In this document: one piece after another, positions 18,488-27,004 of the stretch | Layout of the letters: each line of letters starts with the position of its first letter | Position numbering within the stretch: position 1 is the first letter of the stretch | Translations under genes and position numbers: made by a program | NCBI GenBank assembly: GCA_029257185.1 | Contig: JARICT010000004.1 | Span: 1-46,112, forward strand | Length of the DNA: 46,112 bases | Direction: 5' to 3' | Source of the DNA: Quadrisphaera sp. | Lineage (GTDB): Bacteria > Actinomycetota > Actinomycetes > Actinomycetales > Quadrisphaeraceae | The notes under the pieces: model-generated | Databases searched by the model: none | Told to the model about the DNA's origin: nothing | What the model saw: only the letters and a program-made list of their open reading frames with translations

Positions 18488-19306
18488 CTAGTGGCGCAGC
18501 GACGGGGCCGGCACCTCGCACCGCGCTCGCGAGGACGCGGGCCGTGGCTGCGCGGGGCCGTCGTCGTCCCTCACGCGGTGCCCGCTGCGCAGGATCGTGG
18601 TGCGCGCCAGGGCGTCGAGGGAGTCGACGACGTGCTCGCCGTCGAGCAGGCCGCACGAGACGGCGGCCACGGACAGCTCCGTGCAGCCGAGCAGCACCAG
18701 CTGGGCGCCGCGGGCGAGGAGGGAGTCGACGACGCGCGCCAGGGCTGCGCCGTCGACGGGCCGGCCCGCCTTGACCCCGGCGTACACCGCCTCGGAGACG
18801 GCGTCCTGCCCCTCGGCGTCGGGGACCAGCGCGGTGACCCCGGCGCGGGCGAGGGCGCCCTGGTACACACCGGCGGCGATGGTCCCCTCCGTCGCCAGGA
18901 CGCCCACGGTCCGCAGGCCGGAGCGTCGCCGGAGGGCGACGGCGACCGTCTCTCCCACGATGCTCACGACCGGCACCCCCACGGCGGCCGAGATCTCGTC
19001 GAGGTAGTGGTGGGCGGTGTTGCACGGCACCACGATGAAGCTGGCGCCCCACCGCTCGAGCCGGCGGGCGTCCTCGGCCATGACGGGGCCCGGGTCCTGC
19101 GGGGAGCGGCCGACGATGTGCGCCGTGCGGTCCGGGATGCTGGCGTGCTGGAGGACGAGCAGGTCCGCGTGTCCCTGGTCGTGCGCCGCGTCGGTGAGGC
19201 GCACGACCAGCTCCAGGAAGTAGGCGGTGGCCAGGGGCCCCGCGCCCCCCAGCACGCCGCCGAGCCCCGCCGCCGCGCCCAGCGCCGCGGGCTGCGCTCC
19301 GCTCAC
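18488..19306 (-). CDS. Aspartate/glutamate racemase family protein
   Basis: Cofactor-independent racemase of the Asp/Glu family, 272 residues. The two catalytic cysteines are both present: C95 in IVVPCNTAHHY and C208 in LLGCTELSVA. N-terminal GLGGVLGGAGPLATAYF and NTAHH are typical of aspartate racemases; substrate (Asp or Glu) cannot be settled from sequence alone. GTG at 19306 overlaps the stop of the upstream ATP-grasp gene (GTGA), so the two are cotranslated. Paired with that ligase it likely supplies a D-amino acid for it. Confidence 0.85.
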   Translation of the reverse strand: MSGAQPAALGAAAGLGGVLGGAGPLATAYFLELVVRLTDAAHDQGHADLLVLQHASIPDRTAHIVGRSPQDPGPVMAEDARRLERWGASFIVVPCNTAHHYLDEISAAVGVPVVSIVGETVAVALRRRSGLRTVGVLATEGTIAAGVYQGALARAGVTALVPDAEGQDAVSEAVYAGVKAGRPVDGAALARVVDSLLARGAQLVLLGCTELSVAAVSCGLLDGEHVVDSLDALARTTILRSGHRVRDDDGPAQPRPASSRARCEVPAPSLRH

Positions 19307-20625
19307 GTGCCGGTCCTCGGCTCGAGCCCTGCGGGGTGCGCGGGCGCAGCGCGGGCGCGGGTCGCGGGGTGGTGGGCGGCGAACTTGCGCACCTGGTTGA
19401 GGCGGGCGGCGGCGACGTAGGCGCGGCGGCGCAGGTCCCGCTCGGGGCGGTACCGCAGCGGGTCCTCGACGCCGCCCGCGCGCACGAGCGCCACCACCCG
19501 GGCACGCACGGCGGGGTCGGTGACGTAGCGCAGCAGCAGCGAGGGCGCCACGATCGAGTAGAGGCGCCGCACGTCGGCCTCGGTGGGTGCTCCGGGGGGC
19601 AGCGGGTCGAGTCCCTGCAGGTGCTCCCGGACGTACGGCACGACCGGGTTCTGGCCGGCGGCGCTGACGTAGTGGTTGCTGCGACCCAGGCGAGGGTTGA
19701 GCTCGAAGAACACGCGCCTGCCGTCCCGGGGGTCCACCTTGATGTCGAAGTTGGCGTAGCCCGTCCACCCGACGTGCTCGAGCAGGCGCTTCGCCTGGGC
19801 GCTGACCACCGGGTCGGCGCCGGTGAGGATGGCCGCGGGGTTGCCGAGCGCGCCGGGCGTGTGCTCCTCCAGCAGGACGTGGCCGGAGGCGGCGAACCGG
19901 ACGCGGGCCGAGGCGTCGCTGTAGCAGGTGAGGACCCGCATCCCGGAGTCGTCCCCGGGGATGAGGTCCTGCACGAGGAAGGCACCGCGGTAGCCCGCGC
20001 GGGCGAGGGTGTCCACGAGGTCGTCGAGCTCGGTGGCGCTGGCGACGGTGAAGACCTTCGCCTTGCCCGGGAAGGAGACCTCCGCGTACGCGGTGGTGCT
20101 GGCGGCCTTCGCGATCACCGGGAAGGCCAGGCCGGTGGCGTCGACCCCGTGGCCACCGGCGGCGCGGGCGTCCCGAGCCACGTCGACGACGACCGTGGCG
20201 GGCGTGGCGACGCCGACCTCGGTGCACAGGGCCCCGAAGCGGGCCTTGTCCGTCATGCGGTCCAGGAGGTCGAGCCCGACGTAGGGGATGACGTACCGGT
20301 CCGCCAGCCGGTGCCGGTTCTCCACGAGGAGGCGCACGGCGCGGTCCGCGCTCCCGAGCAGCAGGAGCGGCACGCCGGCGGCCCGCTCGGCGATGCGGCG
20401 CAGGACGCCCACCGCGACGTCCGCCCGCTCGGCTCCCGGCTCGACGACGTTCTCGATCACGCGCGAGCGGCTGATCGGACCGGTGGCGGCGCAGGAGACC
20501 ACGGTCGTCCGCACGCCGTAGGCCTCGTGGAAGGCCCGGGCGAGGCTGTACGCGCCGATGTCGCCGCCCAGGACGACGGGCCGGAACGAGGGCGGAGGCA
20601 GCGGGGACGGCGGCTCGACGCTCAT
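19303..20625 (-). CDS. ATP-grasp carboxylate-amine ligase, D-aspartate-ligase-like
   Basis: A 440-residue ATP-grasp enzyme. The N-terminal FRPVVLGGDIGAYSLARAFH resembles the start of enterococcal D-aspartate ligase, which adds D-Asp to the Lys side chain of the peptidoglycan precursor. ATP-grasp features follow: FPVIAKAASTTAYAEV, FLVQDLIPGDDSGMRVL, and the metal site FDIKVDPRDG...FFELNPRLGRSNHY. ATG at 20625 has a GGAG site upstream. It forms an overlapping pair with a racemase and lies after murJ, which supports a cell-wall role; the acceptor and amino acid are inferred. Confidence 0.78.
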   Translation of the reverse strand: MSVEPPSPLPPPSFRPVVLGGDIGAYSLARAFHEAYGVRTTVVSCAATGPISRSRVIENVVEPGAERADVAVGVLRRIAERAAGVPLLLLGSADRAVRLLVENRHRLADRYVIPYVGLDLLDRMTDKARFGALCTEVGVATPATVVVDVARDARAAGGHGVDATGLAFPVIAKAASTTAYAEVSFPGKAKVFTVASATELDDLVDTLARAGYRGAFLVQDLIPGDDSGMRVLTCYSDASARVRFAASGHVLLEEHTPGALGNPAAILTGADPVVSAQAKRLLEHVGWTGYANFDIKVDPRDGRRVFFELNPRLGRSNHYVSAAGQNPVVPYVREHLQGLDPLPPGAPTEADVRRLYSIVAPSLLLRYVTDPAVRARVVALVRAGGVEDPLRYRPERDLRRRAYVAAARLNQVRKFAAHHPATRARAAPAHPAGLEPRTGT

Positions 20626-20820
20626 GCGGTGACTCCGGTCGGCCGGTCGTGACGGGCGGGTGGACGTCGGTGCGGAGAAAGGGCGTGACCCTACGGCGCA
20701 CGGCACAGAACTGCACATCCCTCACTTTCCGGACACGCACAGTCACCTGGAGGAACGCACGGCGGTGAAGGGGGCCGTCCGAGCCCTCCCGAGCGCACCC
20801 GCGTCCGGGTCGGCGCTCTC
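20626..20820 (-). promoter_or_regulatory. Gap between murJ and the ligase-racemase pair
   Basis: This 195-bp gap on the coding strand is much longer than the overlapping junctions upstream (DUF6049-murJ), so the ligase-racemase pair may have its own promoter. A TAGGGT -10-like hexamer on the minus strand lies near 20690-20695, with no convincing -35 box. Low confidence. Confidence 0.3.
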
Positions 20821-22500
20821 CTAGCGCTGGTCCGGGGGCGTCGGCGCGAACCAGCGCGACACCCCCGCCGGCACGCCGGGGACCCGCGCGACCAGCGGGG
20901 CCACCTCCCGCACCCGCAGCACCACGAGGGCGAGGACGTACACGACCGTCATCCCCCCGCCGGCGAGGAGGAGCACGAGAGCCGCGTCGACGCGGCCGGT
21001 GACGCCGTCACCGCGCAGACCGATGGACAGCAGCGTGCCGGCGACCGCCGCGAGGATGCCCGCCACCACGAGGCGGGCGTGGGTGCGGAGCACGGCGACC
21101 CCGTCGATGCTCCCGAGCCGGCGGCGGGCCAGCACGACGCCGAGGGTGGCGGCGACGGTGACGCCGACGCTCATGGCGATGCCGACCCCCACCAGCCGGC
21201 TCTGCAGCGGCAGCGTCAGCGAGAGCAGGGACCCCGTGAGCCACAGGCCCACGGACACGCAGTTGAGGAGGAAGGGCGTGCGGGCGTCCTCGTAGGCGTA
21301 GAAGACCCGCTGCAGCAGCGCCAGGGCGCTGAACGCGACGAGACCCACGCCCATGGCGACCAGCACGGGGGCCACCGCGCGGCTCTGCTCGGGCGCTCCG
21401 CTGACGAGGACGATCAGCGGGACGGGCAGCACCACGATGCCGGCCAGGGCGAGGACGTTGAAGATCCCCACGGTGCGCAGGCCGAGGGACAGGGAGGCGA
21501 CCACCTCGCGCGTGCGCCCTGCCGCGGCCGAGGCGGAGAGGGCGGTGAACAGGGCCGTCGTGATCGAGACCGCGATGAGGGAGTGGGGCAGGGCGAAGAC
21601 GAGGTAGGCGTAGTTCCACGCGTTGAGCCCGGGGGTGGTGATGTCGTCCGCGGGCGTCTGCGCGCTGATCCCCGACGCGATCTGCGCCACGATGAACCAG
21701 CCGAGCTGACCGAGCAGGACCCCGCCCAGGGTCCAGCCGGCGACGCGCCCGGCGGTGCGCAGCCCCATGCCGCGCAGGCCGAACCGGGGGCGGAGGCGGA
21801 CGCCGAGGCGGCGCAGGGGGATGAGCAGGACGAGGGCCTGGAGGGCGACGCCGGCGGTGGCGGAGCCGGCGAGCAGCGCGACCTGGGCGCCGCTCCACTC
21901 CAGGCCTGCGCCCGGTCCGTCGTCGGCCCACCCGCCGTAGACCGCGAGGAAGGTGCCGAGGCCGGCGAGCGCGACGACGTTGTTGACCACCGGGGCCCAC
22001 ATGTAGGGGCCGAAGCTGCCGCGGGCGTTGAGGATCTGCCCGAGCAGCGTGTAGAGGGCGTAGAAGAAGATCTGAGGCAGGCACCAGTAGGCGAAGCCGA
22101 CGGCCAGCGAGCGTTGGGCCCCGGTCAGCGGCGTTCCCAGGAGCCCACCGCCGAAGAACCAGATGATCGCGGGGGCCGCGATCACCGCGAGCACGGTGAC
22201 CCCGCCGAGGACCAGGACGGCGACGGTGACGAGGCGGTCGACGTAGTCGGCGCCGTGGCGCCCGGAGGTGTCGCGGGCGATCGCCCGGACCACCTGGGGG
22301 ACCAGGACGGCGTTGAGGACGCCGCCGGCCACGATCGTGTAGATGCTGTTGGGGACCGAGTTGGCGAGCGCGAAGGCGTTGCCCGAGGCCAGGGCCAGGC
22401 CCACCACGGCCGCGAGCGCCGCGGCCTTGACCAGGCCCAGCACCCGGGAGACCGCCGTGCCAGCGGCCATGATCGTGCTGGACCGGGCCAGCGAGCTCAT
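20821..22500 (-). CDS. murJ: Lipid II flippase MurJ (MviN)
   Basis: Exports lipid II across the membrane for peptidoglycan assembly. The 559 residues form about 14 membrane segments of the MOP superfamily, starting SSLARSSTIMAAGTAVSRVLGL and including NAFALANSVPNSIYTIVAGGVL, QIFFYALYTLLGQILNARGSF, PHSLIAVSITTALFTALS and LQRVFYAYEDARTPF. It lacks the pseudokinase fusion seen in mycobacteria. ATG at 22500 overlaps the upstream gene (ATGA). Confidence 0.95.
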   Translation of the reverse strand: MSSLARSSTIMAAGTAVSRVLGLVKAAALAAVVGLALASGNAFALANSVPNSIYTIVAGGVLNAVLVPQVVRAIARDTSGRHGADYVDRLVTVAVLVLGGVTVLAVIAAPAIIWFFGGGLLGTPLTGAQRSLAVGFAYWCLPQIFFYALYTLLGQILNARGSFGPYMWAPVVNNVVALAGLGTFLAVYGGWADDGPGAGLEWSGAQVALLAGSATAGVALQALVLLIPLRRLGVRLRPRFGLRGMGLRTAGRVAGWTLGGVLLGQLGWFIVAQIASGISAQTPADDITTPGLNAWNYAYLVFALPHSLIAVSITTALFTALSASAAAGRTREVVASLSLGLRTVGIFNVLALAGIVVLPVPLIVLVSGAPEQSRAVAPVLVAMGVGLVAFSALALLQRVFYAYEDARTPFLLNCVSVGLWLTGSLLSLTLPLQSRLVGVGIAMSVGVTVAATLGVVLARRRLGSIDGVAVLRTHARLVVAGILAAVAGTLLSIGLRGDGVTGRVDAALVLLLAGGGMTVVYVLALVVLRVREVAPLVARVPGVPAGVSRWFAPTPPDQR

Positions 22501-24827
22501 GAGGGTCCCCCGCGCGTCGACACGCTCAGATCCTCCGTGGCGCCACCACCGCCGGAGCCACGGGGGGTGGTGGGCCCGCTGCCCGGACCGGAGGCCTCTG
22601 CGCGGCGACGGCGGTTGCGGCGCACCGTGCGCACCACCCCCAGCAGGAGCACGAGGACCACCACGCCGGCGGCCACGGCCGTCCCGCGGGACTCCCAGTC
22701 CGCGCGCACCTTCACGCGGAGCTCGACCGGGGAGCCGATCTGCCGCCCGTCGTCGGCGCGCAGCACCACCTGGGCGGTGACGTCGCCGCTGGCCACGGCG
22801 CGCACCGGGACGAGGACGCGCTGGCGGTCCCCCGGGGCGAGACCCTCGATGGGCTGGGCCCCGGCCGGCTGCAGGCGCGGGGAGGAGGAGTCCAGCGAGA
22901 CGGTGACGTCCACGGCGCGGTCGAGGTCGTTGACGACCGTCACGGGGAGGTCGACCTGCGCCGACAGCACCGTCACGGCGCTGCCGGGGACCACGTGCAC
23001 GCCGTCGTCGATCGCGGAGGCGGCCTCCGAGTACGCCTCGACGCCGGCCCGCCACCCCTCGAGGTCGCGGACCCACGCGGAGGAGGCCGCCGCCACCGCC
23101 GACGCCCGCGCGGCGTCCACGTAGGCGCCCGGCGCGCTCAGCACGGCGGCGTCGGACGCGGCCCGGTCCAGCGCCGTGATCACCGAGGCGAGGCCCTCGC
23201 GCGGCAGCTGCGCGTCGGTCGGTGCGGCGACGGCGGGGGCGCGCACCGTGGAGGCCGCGGGCTGCGCGGCCAGCTCGGTGAGGCTCGTGGGCTCCACCCA
23301 GGGGGCCCGCAGGACCGTGTCGAGGACGGGGACCGCCGCGGTGGGGTCGACGTCCCAGCCGGCGGGCGGGGCCAGGAGCATGCTCGCGCCACCCCCGCGC
23401 GGCGCGCGGCGGGCGAGCGCCGCGCTCTCGGCGACCAGCCGGGCGCTCGTCAGCGCCGGGGTGGGTCGCTGCGGGCCGCCCGGGCCCGTGCCCGCGACGA
23501 GCGCCCGGGTCGCGGGCCCGGAGACGGACAGGGAGCGCACCGGTGGCGCGGGGCTGCGGGCGCCGGCGCGCGGACGGACGTCCACCCGCGTCCCCCCCTC
23601 GCCCTGGACCGCGGCCGCCCGGTCGCCGGCCCGGTCGCCGGCCCGTTCACCAGCCCGGTCCGCGGGCCGTCCCGGGGCGAGGACGACCACGCCGCGCCCG
23701 GCGTCGCCGAGAGCCTCCACGGAGCCGGTGGTGAGCGTCGGGGAGGCGGTGCGCGCCAACCGCGACGTGCCGCCCGGCAGGGCCGCCGCCAGCTCCTCGC
23801 CCCGAGCGTCGGCGAGCCCCAGCAGGGACTCGGCGCCGGCGCCGGCCAGCGTCACCGGGTCGGGGTCGCCGAAGGGCAGCACGGACACGTCGTGGGCGGG
23901 CGCCGCCGCGGCCAGGTCCTCGCGCCACGAGGCCGCCGGGGAGCCGGGGTCCGGTGCCTGCGCCCCCTCGCCCTCGTCGCTCCCTCCGTCGTCCCCCCCG
24001 TCCTCCCTCGCCGACGGTGACGGCGATCGGAGAGCCGGCTCGCCCAGCGCTGCGGGGTCCACCTGCCAGGACGCGCCCGGCGTGGTCGCGACGGCGAGCG
24101 TGCGCCGCAGGCGCCCGTCGGGCGCGACCAGCTCCTCGAGACGCTCCGGCGGGACGACGGCCTCACCGATGTCCGGGGGCCCGGCGGAGAGGGGCACCAG
24201 GACCGCGAGGTGGGTGTGGGACGTGGGCGACCACCCCGGCGGCAGCCACGTGACGAAGGTCCGCTGCGCCGCGAGGCGCTCTCCCGAGGCGTCGACGACC
24301 TCGACGGTCAGGCCGCGCGGGCCCCACGAGCCGCCGAGCCCCGCGAGCACCTGCGCGTCGGCGACCACCTCGGCGGTGACGCCGGGCCGGGACCCCCCGG
24401 TGCGCAGGCTGGACAGCGACGCGTCGGCCAGGACGAGGTCGCCCCGCGAGGGGCCCTGGCCGTCGGCCCACCGCTGCAGCGACGCCGAGTCGGGCAGCAC
24501 CGCCGACCCGGCGACCAGGACGACGCGTGCCCCCGCGAGCTCCGCGGGCGAGCGCGACGTGACCTCCAGGCGGAGCCGCAGCTGCTCGCCGGCGCGCAGC
24601 ACCCCGGACCCGGCGTCGGTGACCGCCAGGGCGGCGCCGGGACCGGCCCCCGCGTCACCGTCGTCCCGGGGCCCGGTGCTCGGCGGTGCCGCCTGCCCCG
24701 GTGCCGGCGCGGCGCTCGCGGCGAGCGCGCCGCCCACCACCAGCAGCAGCGCCATGACCGTCCCCAGCAGCGGGCGCAGGGCGGCGGTGAGCCCTGGCGC
24801 CGCAGCGCCGGTGCGTCGCCGGGTCAC
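22497..24827 (-). CDS. DUF6049-type secreted/membrane protein
   Basis: A 776-residue envelope protein, positionally and by architecture the actinobacterial DUF6049 protein always found between the NUDIX gene and murJ. A signal or anchor segment lies near residues 18-40 (LLGTVMALLLVVGGALAASAA), followed by a large Ala/Gly/Pro-rich extracellular part with Ig-like strands, and a C-terminal membrane segment (VAAGVVVLVLLLGVVRTV) with a basic cytoplasmic tail. Its function is unknown; the company suggests cell-wall synthesis. A short DRAGERAGDRAGDRA repeat comes from tandem 12-bp units near 23620-23665. GTG start at 24827 overlaps the NUDIX stop (GTGA). Confidence 0.8.
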   Translation of the reverse strand: MTRRRTGAAAPGLTAALRPLLGTVMALLLVVGGALAASAAPAPGQAAPPSTGPRDDGDAGAGPGAALAVTDAGSGVLRAGEQLRLRLEVTSRSPAELAGARVVLVAGSAVLPDSASLQRWADGQGPSRGDLVLADASLSSLRTGGSRPGVTAEVVADAQVLAGLGGSWGPRGLTVEVVDASGERLAAQRTFVTWLPPGWSPTSHTHLAVLVPLSAGPPDIGEAVVPPERLEELVAPDGRLRRTLAVATTPGASWQVDPAALGEPALRSPSPSAREDGGDDGGSDEGEGAQAPDPGSPAASWREDLAAAAPAHDVSVLPFGDPDPVTLAGAGAESLLGLADARGEELAAALPGGTSRLARTASPTLTTGSVEALGDAGRGVVVLAPGRPADRAGERAGDRAGDRAAAVQGEGGTRVDVRPRAGARSPAPPVRSLSVSGPATRALVAGTGPGGPQRPTPALTSARLVAESAALARRAPRGGGASMLLAPPAGWDVDPTAAVPVLDTVLRAPWVEPTSLTELAAQPAASTVRAPAVAAPTDAQLPREGLASVITALDRAASDAAVLSAPGAYVDAARASAVAAASSAWVRDLEGWRAGVEAYSEAASAIDDGVHVVPGSAVTVLSAQVDLPVTVVNDLDRAVDVTVSLDSSSPRLQPAGAQPIEGLAPGDRQRVLVPVRAVASGDVTAQVVLRADDGRQIGSPVELRVKVRADWESRGTAVAAGVVVLVLLLGVVRTVRRNRRRRAEASGPGSGPTTPRGSGGGGATEDLSVSTRGGPS

Positions 24828-25378
24828 CGTTCGTCGGCGAGCAGCGCGGCGGCCGCCGCGGCGATCCGCCGCTCGTTGGCGTACGCCAGACGCCGTTCGA
24901 GCTCGGTCAGCGGGACCCACGCGGCCTCCACGGCCTCGCCGTCGGGGTCGTGCTCCACGGTGATGGACCCGCCGGTCGCGTGCAGCAAGAAGTGGTGCAC
25001 GGTCTTGTGCACCCGGCGCCCGGAGACGGAGAACCAGTAGTCGATGCTCCCCAGGCTCGCCACCACCTCGCCGATGATGCCCGTCTCCTCGGCGATCTCC
25101 CGGACCGCGGCCTCGCGCGCCGTCTCCGACCCCTCGAGGTGTCCCTTGGGCAGGCACCACTCCAGGCGCCCGCCGCGGGTGAGGCGCCCGATCAGCGCCA
25201 CCTCGACGACCCCGCCGGCGCTGCGCAGGGCGATGCCGCCGGCGGAGACCTCCTCGGAGGCGCGCCGTGGGACGCGGGAGGACGCGGACGACCCCGGCGG
25301 GCCGGCGGCCGGGCGAGGGGGTCGTCGTCGGGCGCCCGCTGCGTCGCGCGGGGAGCCGCGACGCTCAGCGGGCGACAT
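24824..25378 (-). CDS. NUDIX hydrolase
   Basis: A 184-residue hydrolase of nucleoside-diphosphate-linked substrates. The full Nudix box GX5EX7REUXEEXGU is seen at residues 79-101 (GHLEGSE...REIAEETGI). The first about 43 residues are a Pro/Arg-rich extension. Close relatives sit in the same place, divergent from cca in many actinobacteria; the substrate is unknown. ATG at 25378 is the only good start before the box; a later GTG (VSAGGIAL) is possible. Confidence 0.9.
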   Translation of the reverse strand: MSPAERRGSPRDAAGARRRPPRPAAGPPGSSASSRVPRRASEEVSAGGIALRSAGGVVEVALIGRLTRGGRLEWCLPKGHLEGSETAREAAVREIAEETGIIGEVVASLGSIDYWFSVSGRRVHKTVHHFLLHATGGSITVEHDPDGEAVEAAWVPLTELERRLAYANERRIAAAAAALLADER

Positions 25379-25389
25379 GCCGCCACCCT

Positions 25390-25449
25390 AGCGATCGCGC
25401 TCCGGCTCCCGGCCGTGACGGAGCGTCGCAGCGCGATCGCTCCGTCACG
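25390..25449. repeat. Interlaced inverted repeats in the NUDIX-cca divergent gap
   Basis: Two 12-bp inverted repeats share sequence. AGCGATCGCGCT (25390-25401) pairs with AGCGCGATCGCT (25430-25441), and CGTGACGGAGCG (25414-25425) pairs with CGCTCCGTCACG (25438-25449). They overlap at 25438-25441, so only one can form at a time. They lie in the 102-bp gap between divergent NUDIX and cca genes and may be an operator or attenuator. Confidence 0.6.
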
Positions 25450-25480
25450 AGGACCGCCGCCGCTCTGGCACCCTGGTGGG

Positions 25481-27004
25481 GTGGCAGCACCCGCGCAGGA
25501 CGACGTCCTCCACGCCGTGGTCGCCCGGGCCGGCGCCGACCTCGCGGCCGCAGCGCCCACGCTCGCCGAGGTCGGTGAGGTCTTCGCCGCCGCCGGTCAC
25601 GAGATCGCGGTGGTGGGCGGTCCGGTGCGTGACGCCTTCCTCTCCCGCCTGGGCTCGACACCCGACCTCGACCTCACGACGTCGGCCCGCCCCGAGCAGA
25701 CCCAGGAGCTGCTCGGTCGGTGGGGGGACGCCTGCTGGGACATCGGCAAGGAGTACGGCACCATCGGCGCCCGCCGCGGCGACGTGGTGGTGGAGGTGAC
25801 GACCTACCGGGCGGACCGCTACGAGCACTCCTCGCGCAACCCGGTCGTCGTCTTCGGCGACGACCTGGCCGGTGACCTGCACCGACGCGACCTCACGATC
25901 AACGCCATGGCGTTCCGCCTGCCGGCGATGGAGCTCGTCGACCCCTACGGCGGGCTGCACGACCTCATGGCCCAGGTCCTGCGCACGCCGGCGCCCGCGC
26001 ACGAGTCCTTCGACGACGACCCCCTGCGGGTGCTGCGCGCCGCCCGGTTCACCTCCGCGCTGTCCATGGCCCCGGACGAGACCACCCGTGCCGCGATGAC
26101 CGCCGCGGCCCCCCGCGTCGACCCCGCCGCCGGGGTCGTCGCCGCCGAGCGCACCGGCGCCGAGCTGGGCAAGCTGCTGCTCGGGGAGTCACCGAGGGAC
26201 GGCCTCGAGGTGCTCGTCGAGACCGGCGTGGCCGACCACGTGCTGCCAGAGCTCTCGGCCCTGCGCGCCACCGTGGACGAGCACGGCCGCCACAAGGACG
26301 TCTACACGCACACCCTCACCGTCCTCGACCAGGCCATCGCCCTGGAGGACCGCTACACCGGCGGGCCGGACCTCGTGCTGCGCCTGGCCGCCGTCATGCA
26401 CGACGTCGGCAAGCCCGCGACGCGCCGCTTCGAGCCCGGCGGCGCGGTGAGCTTCCACCACCACGAGGTGGTGGGCGCGAAGATGACCGCGCGCCGGCTC
26501 AAGGCCCTGCGCTTGTCCAAGGACATCATCTCGTCGGTCACCCGCCTCGTCGAGCTGCACCTGCGCTTCCACGGCTACGGCTCCGGTGCGTGGACGGACT
26601 CCGCGGTGCGGCGCTACGTGGCCGACGCCGGTGACCTCCTGCCGCGCCTGCACGCCCTGACCCGCGCGGACTCCACCACCCGCAACCGCCGCCGGGCCGC
26701 GGCGCTCGCCACGTCCTACGACCACCTCGAGAGGCGCATCGAGGCCCTCAGCGCCGCGGAGGAGCTCTCCCGGGTGCGCCCCGACCTGGACGGGAAGGCC
26801 ATCATGGCGACGCTGGGCGTCGGGCCCGGCCCCGTCGTGGGCCGCGCGTACGCGCACCTGCTGGCGCTGCGCATGGACGAGGGGCCGGTGGGCGAGGACG
26901 CCGCGCGCGCGGCCCTGCTCACGTGGTGGTCGGAGCAGCCGGAGTCCGGGGCTCCGGAGGCCCAGGAGGGCCAGGACTGCCCGGAGGGCGTCGATCCGAG
27001 CTGA
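25481..27004 (+). CDS. cca: CCA tRNA nucleotidyltransferase
   Basis: Adds or repairs the 3' CCA end of tRNAs. The 507 residues carry the nucleotidyltransferase head (VVGGPVRDAFLSRLG, DLDLTTSA with the DxD metal ligands, RRDLTINAMAF), the RNA-recognition DDPLRVLRAARFTS, and an HD domain (VMHDVGKPATRRF, FHHHEVVGAKM). GTG at 25481 begins VAAPAQDDVLHAV, next to GGTGGG. Its last 86 bp overlap the convergent MFS gene tail, beyond conserved sequence. Confidence 0.95.
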   Translation: MAAPAQDDVLHAVVARAGADLAAAAPTLAEVGEVFAAAGHEIAVVGGPVRDAFLSRLGSTPDLDLTTSARPEQTQELLGRWGDACWDIGKEYGTIGARRGDVVVEVTTYRADRYEHSSRNPVVVFGDDLAGDLHRRDLTINAMAFRLPAMELVDPYGGLHDLMAQVLRTPAPAHESFDDDPLRVLRAARFTSALSMAPDETTRAAMTAAAPRVDPAAGVVAAERTGAELGKLLLGESPRDGLEVLVETGVADHVLPELSALRATVDEHGRHKDVYTHTLTVLDQAIALEDRYTGGPDLVLRLAAVMHDVGKPATRRFEPGGAVSFHHHEVVGAKMTARRLKALRLSKDIISSVTRLVELHLRFHGYGSGAWTDSAVRRYVADAGDLLPRLHALTRADSTTRNRRRAAALATSYDHLERRIEALSAAEELSRVRPDLDGKAIMATLGVGPGPVVGRAYAHLLALRMDEGPVGEDAARAALLTWWSEQPESGAPEAQEGQDCPEGVDPS

